64,000 nt of DNA from Cardiocondyla obscurior (Eukaryota > Arthropoda > Insecta > Hymenoptera > Formicidae): the NCBI RefSeq assembly GCF_019399895.1, contig NC_091883.1, forward strand, positions 3,328,377 through 3,392,376, written 5' to 3'. Shown in pieces: positions 60,304 through 64,000 of this stretch. Position 1 is the stretch's first letter; each line of letters starts with the position of its first letter. Made by a program: the position numbers and the translations under genes. The notes beneath the pieces are model-generated. The model searched no databases, was not told the origin of the DNA, and was given only the letters and a program-made list of their open reading frames with translations.

Positions 60304-63300
60304 CTGTAACAAAATTTATTCTTACTGAAGGTACGCTGTATAAAAGTTTACAATAGTAATATTTTTCTTTTTTTTTATTCTAAAGCTAGGAAAGGAATTT
60401 AAAAAAAGTATTTTAATGGCCACCTTCTTAAAGGTACTGATCAAAGTGCAGCAAGAAGTGCTGGGTTAATTTAATGACGATACACGCGTTCAAAAAGAAC
60501 AATTTCGACGTGTCCTCACCGTGATCGATTCATTGTTCGTAAGTTTTCCCGCTTTCGTAGTTTCTTCGACATTGTCGGGGGTAAGTTTCACGCTTCTTTT
60601 ACGCGCCGCCCATTTTTCTCTCTCCTGTCGGCTTATCTCCTGCATTTTCTTTATACGCGGATCCGCCATCCTTCGTTCCGAATCCTCGGGTTTTGTAAAT
60701 TCCGTCCCCATGTTTCTTTCCGCCAATGTTTCCCTTGAAACGGTTAATTTTATTATAATTTCCGTCCGCGATAATCTTTACCGATATTATTATCCCGAAA
60801 ATTTATTTGCCCGTGACTTTGCAATCGCGATCCTTCGAAGAACGCTAACGCTTTTATATATTATTTACGTGGAAGAAATGCGAAACCTTTCGAGCGATAT
60901 CTCCCGCTAGTTGCTCGCTACTTCTCAAAGAGATTGCGCGCGCTTGCTTGTACAATATTTCGCAAATTTTGTGTTACAGTTGACTTAGCCTAAACGTAAG
61001 ACGTTTAACGTAACGGAAACTAAAACAGAAACTTTATAGACGTCCTGTATTATCAGCGCGGCGACTGACTGCGGTTTACCAGAATACCTCGGGCCATAAT
61101 ACTTGTCAGGTGGTTTCCAGTTGTAATTCGGTAACCGCTGAATGTTGCCGCTGTGTCTCGGGACCGCGAGCTTCTTCTCGAACTGTCTCGAGTCAGTGTA
61201 ATCTGCAAACAGGAGCGACTCTAGGTACTTGGCCCTTGAAGACGGGACTTAATCACCGCTCGGTTACATTTTCAACGTAATGCGAAATAAATCGAGGTGC
61301 TCGAAGCCGAGGGTCCTTGTCAAAGAGTCGCTTAATTTCGCCCTTTCCAAACGTCCTACGAAGTCTGTCTGCGCATTATCGAATCGACTTATCATAAAAT
61401 AAAAAGAAAGGAAATTTATTTGTCCCGATACTACCTCTGGTTATTGAAAAATTTTTCCTGGTCGGCGGCAATTATGACGGCGACATAAATCGTTTGCACG
61501 AAGAAGTGCGGAGGTGATAAATAGCTACGTGAAAAAAAAAAGATAAAAAAAAAGGGAGATCGATTTCGCGTAACACGTATTAGCTCGTAAACGTTTAACG
61601 GAACGAATCGCTTTTCGCGATGTAGCCTCGCTGGAGTTGCATGCTCTCGGCCACAATCGGGTACAATTTAACGATATTTAATTGCCGACGAGGCACAGAC
61701 GGTAATTGAAAAGATAAAAGCGTAGTAAAAGCGTTACGGGTGCCGTAGTCGTCTCTCGCGTGGAGTCCATTTACCGGTATTTACTTTTGATTCGTCAACT
61801 GCCGGACATTCGTGTACACGCTCTCGTACACGGCTGCACAGTGCCGTCACCGTGACTATTTTCCGCCGTTTCTTCCTTCGTTTGTACGTTTAGCTTCGCG
61901 GAAAGACCTTTTAACTAATAAATTGTTTTTAAGTTGCAAAAAGTTTATCCGCAAATAATTGATTTTAGCTGAATTCAATTTCTATGGCGTTAATAATTTT
62001 CGCACGAATTAATAATAATGAAACCGAAAGCAGGTCGGGATAGCTTATGAAATAATTCGGTCGAAATATTTATCGTGTCGAAAAAAAAAAAGAAGAAGAA
62101 GAAGAAGCGTTGTAATAACTCGAGATGTGCAATAAAATGCGCCGCGCGATTTCCGAGGTGAATTATAAACAAAAAGAAATTTCGACTGACATTAACTCGC
62201 CAATGGGCAGCACTTTCAGCAGAATTTAATTTATTTCATGACGCACTGGGCGCCGCTGACGATGGAATTAGATTTTGGGCGCGCCCAGCTTTTGTTGAGG
62301 GAAAAAGCAACTTCACCCTTTGACGCCCGGAGTAGGACACCGGAGTAAACTGTAATCTACAAAGTTAGCGCCGTATTTCGAGCGGATCGATATAACGAGC
62401 CGAAAGTATCCGGCGGCCTTTATCGCCCGCGCGGAGATTGCATTCGGCCGCGACTTTTATGCGAAACGGCCCCGCGACTTTAGCCGACGCGTTACGATCG
62501 CGATACGATTCGCGCCGGAAATAGAAAATCGATGCCAGCCATTTCGAACGGATTCAAGTTTATCTGCGAAATTGACGTCAGGGCTTAACCTAATTGTACG
62601 AAAAGATTTTCGCTGAAAATCGGCGAGCGATTTTGAATAAATGCACCTTCACCTCGCGACGAAACTTTTTGGCAGAGCAACGATTTCAAAACTCTCATTC
62701 ATACTTCATATTCTAATCCGTATTAATTTCAACTTCCGTTTGTCTCTCGGCGGACAATCGCGCGCATATATTATTTATTTCAATCGCGAGTCATTAATCT
62801 AAATTTTCTAAAGATGGCTCTTTAAAATTTTCTTTTTTTTTAACACCGAAATTTATTTATAAATATTCGAAATTCGTTTTAAATAAAACGCAAATAAAAT
62901 TCCATTATCGATAAACTTTTCTATTTCTAGAATTCTACAATTAGAAGTATCTCTCTATGTATATTATACAAGCAGTGGCGTCTTAAATAAATTAAAGTGT
63001 AATTTATCCGCGTAATGGAATTTTCGAACGATCTTTTCTACAATAATGTTTCTGCGAGGGCTAGAATAGACTAAGAAAATTAACGTAAGCAAGCATTTGG
63101 AGAGAAAACGCATACTTCGAATATATATTTAATTCACAGTACATTCGCCGCGGTGTCCGAGAGAATGGAATAAAGTGCAAACACGCATTTACAATTTACC
63201 GTTGAGCCAACACTGCTCGCGGTAATTACTCGTGTCTGCGAACACCCTGATCTAGAGCCCGTGAAAACGGCGATTTTCAGCGAATTCAGTTGCGACGAGA

Positions 63301-63852
63301 TAAGGACCCGAATCAAATTATCATCAATCGGACGATCAGCATAATCTCGACAGTGTGCCAATCGATATTGTTAGCCGTATCAAGCGCGATTCATCTCGCG
63401 AGCGGTGAAAAGGCACCGGGAAGAAATCGCGGGAATTTCGCCGCAAAAACGAAAAGAAAACGCCGGCCGCCACGCGATCTCTTTTCTTTCGCAATCACGA
63501 TCGTCGGCCGATCCGCTGAAGCGAATAGAGATAAGGATTCCGCGTTGCGACAGTTATAAGACTCGAATCGACTTTTGTCCTTTTTATTTGGCCCGTCGTA
63601 TCTCGCGTCATAAATTACGGAACAATAGCGACCGCTTTCATTATGCAATAGATTTTATTGTGACGCTTTCCACGTGCTTTTTCTTTTCTTTTTTTTTTCT
63701 TTTTTTATTTTAACAATTAAAAATTTATATCTGCGCGCAAAAAAAAAAAACGGCTGCTTACCATACGAATCGGAGGCATGAATGAGAGGTGTCAGACAGC
63801 AAAAGACTAATGCCACGGGCACGAACAGGTGGTTACTATGGCTGATGGCCAT
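58975..63852 (-). CDS. Secreted, dibasic-rich precursor protein (whole gene, four exons)
   Basis: Four exons on - join with matching phases: 63852-63762, 61202-61088, 60733-60520 and 60303-58975, giving about 582 residues. Layout: signal peptide 1-26 (HLFVPVALVFCCLTPLIHA core); 27-69, a Tyr/Pro/Asn-rich segment with NYNWKPPDKYYGPR; 70-140, a charged Arg/Lys/Glu segment; 141 to the end, a Lys/Ser/Asn-rich disordered region with many KK, KR, RR and RK pairs. Residues 400-424 and 441-462 carry two copies of a motif GRxxMxVxSPxxEF, each preceded by KR (398-399; GKR 438-440). A short hydrophobic stretch (about 543-553) lies near the C-terminus. Cysteine is nearly absent after the signal peptide. 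Known neuropeptide precursors share this design, so a peptide-hormone or secreted regulatory role is inferred, not shown. I recognise no family. Confidence 0.7.
60520..60733 (-). CDS. Exon 3 of the secreted precursor
   Basis: The acceptor on - is accgtttcaag|; one leading G completes the split AGG (Arg) codon from exon 2. 71 codons (ETLAERNMGTEFTKPEDSER at the start) lead to a donor ATCACG|GTGAGG in phase 0, matching exon 4. The segment is highly charged and has an IKKMQEISRQEREKWAARKR stretch likely to be helical and containing KK and RKR sites. An internal ATG (60711) could mimic a start, but the frame is open to the acceptor. Confidence 0.72.
61088..61202 (-). CDS. Exon 2 of the secreted precursor
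   Basis: The acceptor on - is tcctgtttgcag|, strong; two leading bases complete the Asp codon from exon 1, then 37 codons (YTDSRQFEKKLAVPRHSGNI, then QRLPNYNWKPPDKYYGP) and a donor CCGAG|GTATTC in phase 2, which fits exon 3. A second donor eight bases downstream (TTCTG|GTAAAC, GT at 61079) is also good but would break the frame into exon 3, so it would need another exon. The open, phase-consistent frame makes the exon convincing despite its short length. Confidence 0.68.
61203..63761 (-). other. Intron 1 of the secreted precursor gene
   Basis: 2.56 kb bounded by the GTAAGC donor and the strong tttgcag acceptor. It is rich in CpG at 62.2-62.6 kb and AT-rich elsewhere. The minus frame at 63134-63361 ends near an ACG|GTAAAT donor-like site and could be an alternative exon, but it has no good acceptor. 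Confidence 0.5.
62085..62107. repeat. (GAA)n microsatellite in intron 1 of the precursor gene
   Basis: Six aga/gaa units after an A-run, within the 2.56-kb intron between exons 1 and 2. Confidence 0.85.
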
Positions 63853-63867
63853 TTTGTCCGGCAGCAT
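63762..63867 (-). CDS. Exon 1 of the secreted precursor, signal peptide
   Basis: Read on -, two in-frame ATGs (63867 and 63852) precede a hydrophobic signal peptide. The second (caaaATGG, MAISHSNHLFVPVALVFCCL) has the better insect start context and the cleaner signal-peptide layout, with likely cleavage after LIHA. The exon ends at a consensus donor, TATG|GTAAGC, in phase 1, matching exon 2. The coding part is closely preceded by an acceptor-like tactatttcattcggtcag (AG at 63898-63897), implying an upstream 5'UTR exon outside or at the edge of the window. Confidence 0.7.
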
Positions 63868-63870
63868 ATG

Positions 63871-63896
63871 ATATACACGTCACGTGTGTACATATA
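63871..63896. promoter_or_regulatory. E-box and CRE-like palindrome at the 5' end of the precursor gene
   Basis: A palindromic stretch around tacacgtcacgtgtgta holds CACGTG (63881-63886) and a TGACGT half-site on the minus strand. It lies just upstream of the start codon of the precursor gene. It may be 5'UTR rather than promoter if the adjacent acceptor-like site is used. Confidence 0.3.
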
Positions 63897-64000
63897 CTGA
63901 CCGAATGAAATAGTAGGGATAGATTTATCACCTGCGAGCAAATCCGGTTGTGGCAGTTCTCTCCTCCACCTGGCAATCATCCTAAACCTCATCGAAGAAG

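Noticed and set aside
63134..63361. 75-codon minus frame inside intron 1 of the precursor gene
   Set aside because: Non-ATG start and no good acceptor; the exon 1 to exon 2 junction is already phase-consistent without it.
1..64000. CRISPR arrays, rRNA operons, bacterial insertion sequences, operon-type gene clusters
   Set aside because: None seen; the sequence has eukaryotic splice-site organisation and no regularly spaced short repeats.

Overview
The window reads as nuclear DNA of an arthropod, most likely a hymenopteran insect such as an ant. Coding signal is sparse and split into short exons with GT-AG junctions. CpG is not depleted, long AT-rich stretches alternate with CpG-rich islands, A/T homopolymers are frequent, and core promoters carry arthropod-type TCAGT initiators. 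The species call is inference. There are no bacterial-style operons, rRNA genes or CRISPR arrays. About 95 percent of the window is intron or intergenic DNA, and most long open frames are chance products of GC-rich patches.

Layout. 1-1.7 kb: a tandemly duplicated 528-bp GC-rich cassette (two close copies, one decayed) that looks like a duplicated promoter plus first exon. 5.87 kb: a clean 51-nt cassette exon on +. 17.3-17.7 kb: an initiator+DPE promoter with a probably untranslated first exon on +. 17.7-49 kb: very long intron or intergenic DNA with palindromic MITE-like elements (5.3, 35.8 and 41.3 kb), a 140-bp tandem duplication (24.4 kb), a TATA+initiator promoter (32.6 kb), a tRNA-like relic (47.8 kb) and several low-confidence exons. 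49.4-50.5 kb: two phase-compatible coding exons on + for a protein I do not recognise. 55.3 kb: a first coding exon on + for a small membrane protein, perhaps completed at 58.3 kb. 58.97-63.87 kb: a four-exon gene on -, reconstructed through matching splice phases.

The minus-strand gene at the right end is the most interesting item. Spliced, it encodes a secreted precursor of about 582 residues: signal peptide, almost no cysteine, very many basic pairs, and a duplicated internal motif of the form GRxxMxVxSPxxEF, with each copy preceded by a KR site. It has the layout of a neuropeptide or prohormone precursor but matches no family I can name. The plus-strand exons at 49-50 kb may belong to a long gene fed by the upstream promoters at 17.3 kb and/or 1 kb; that link is inference from strand and order only.
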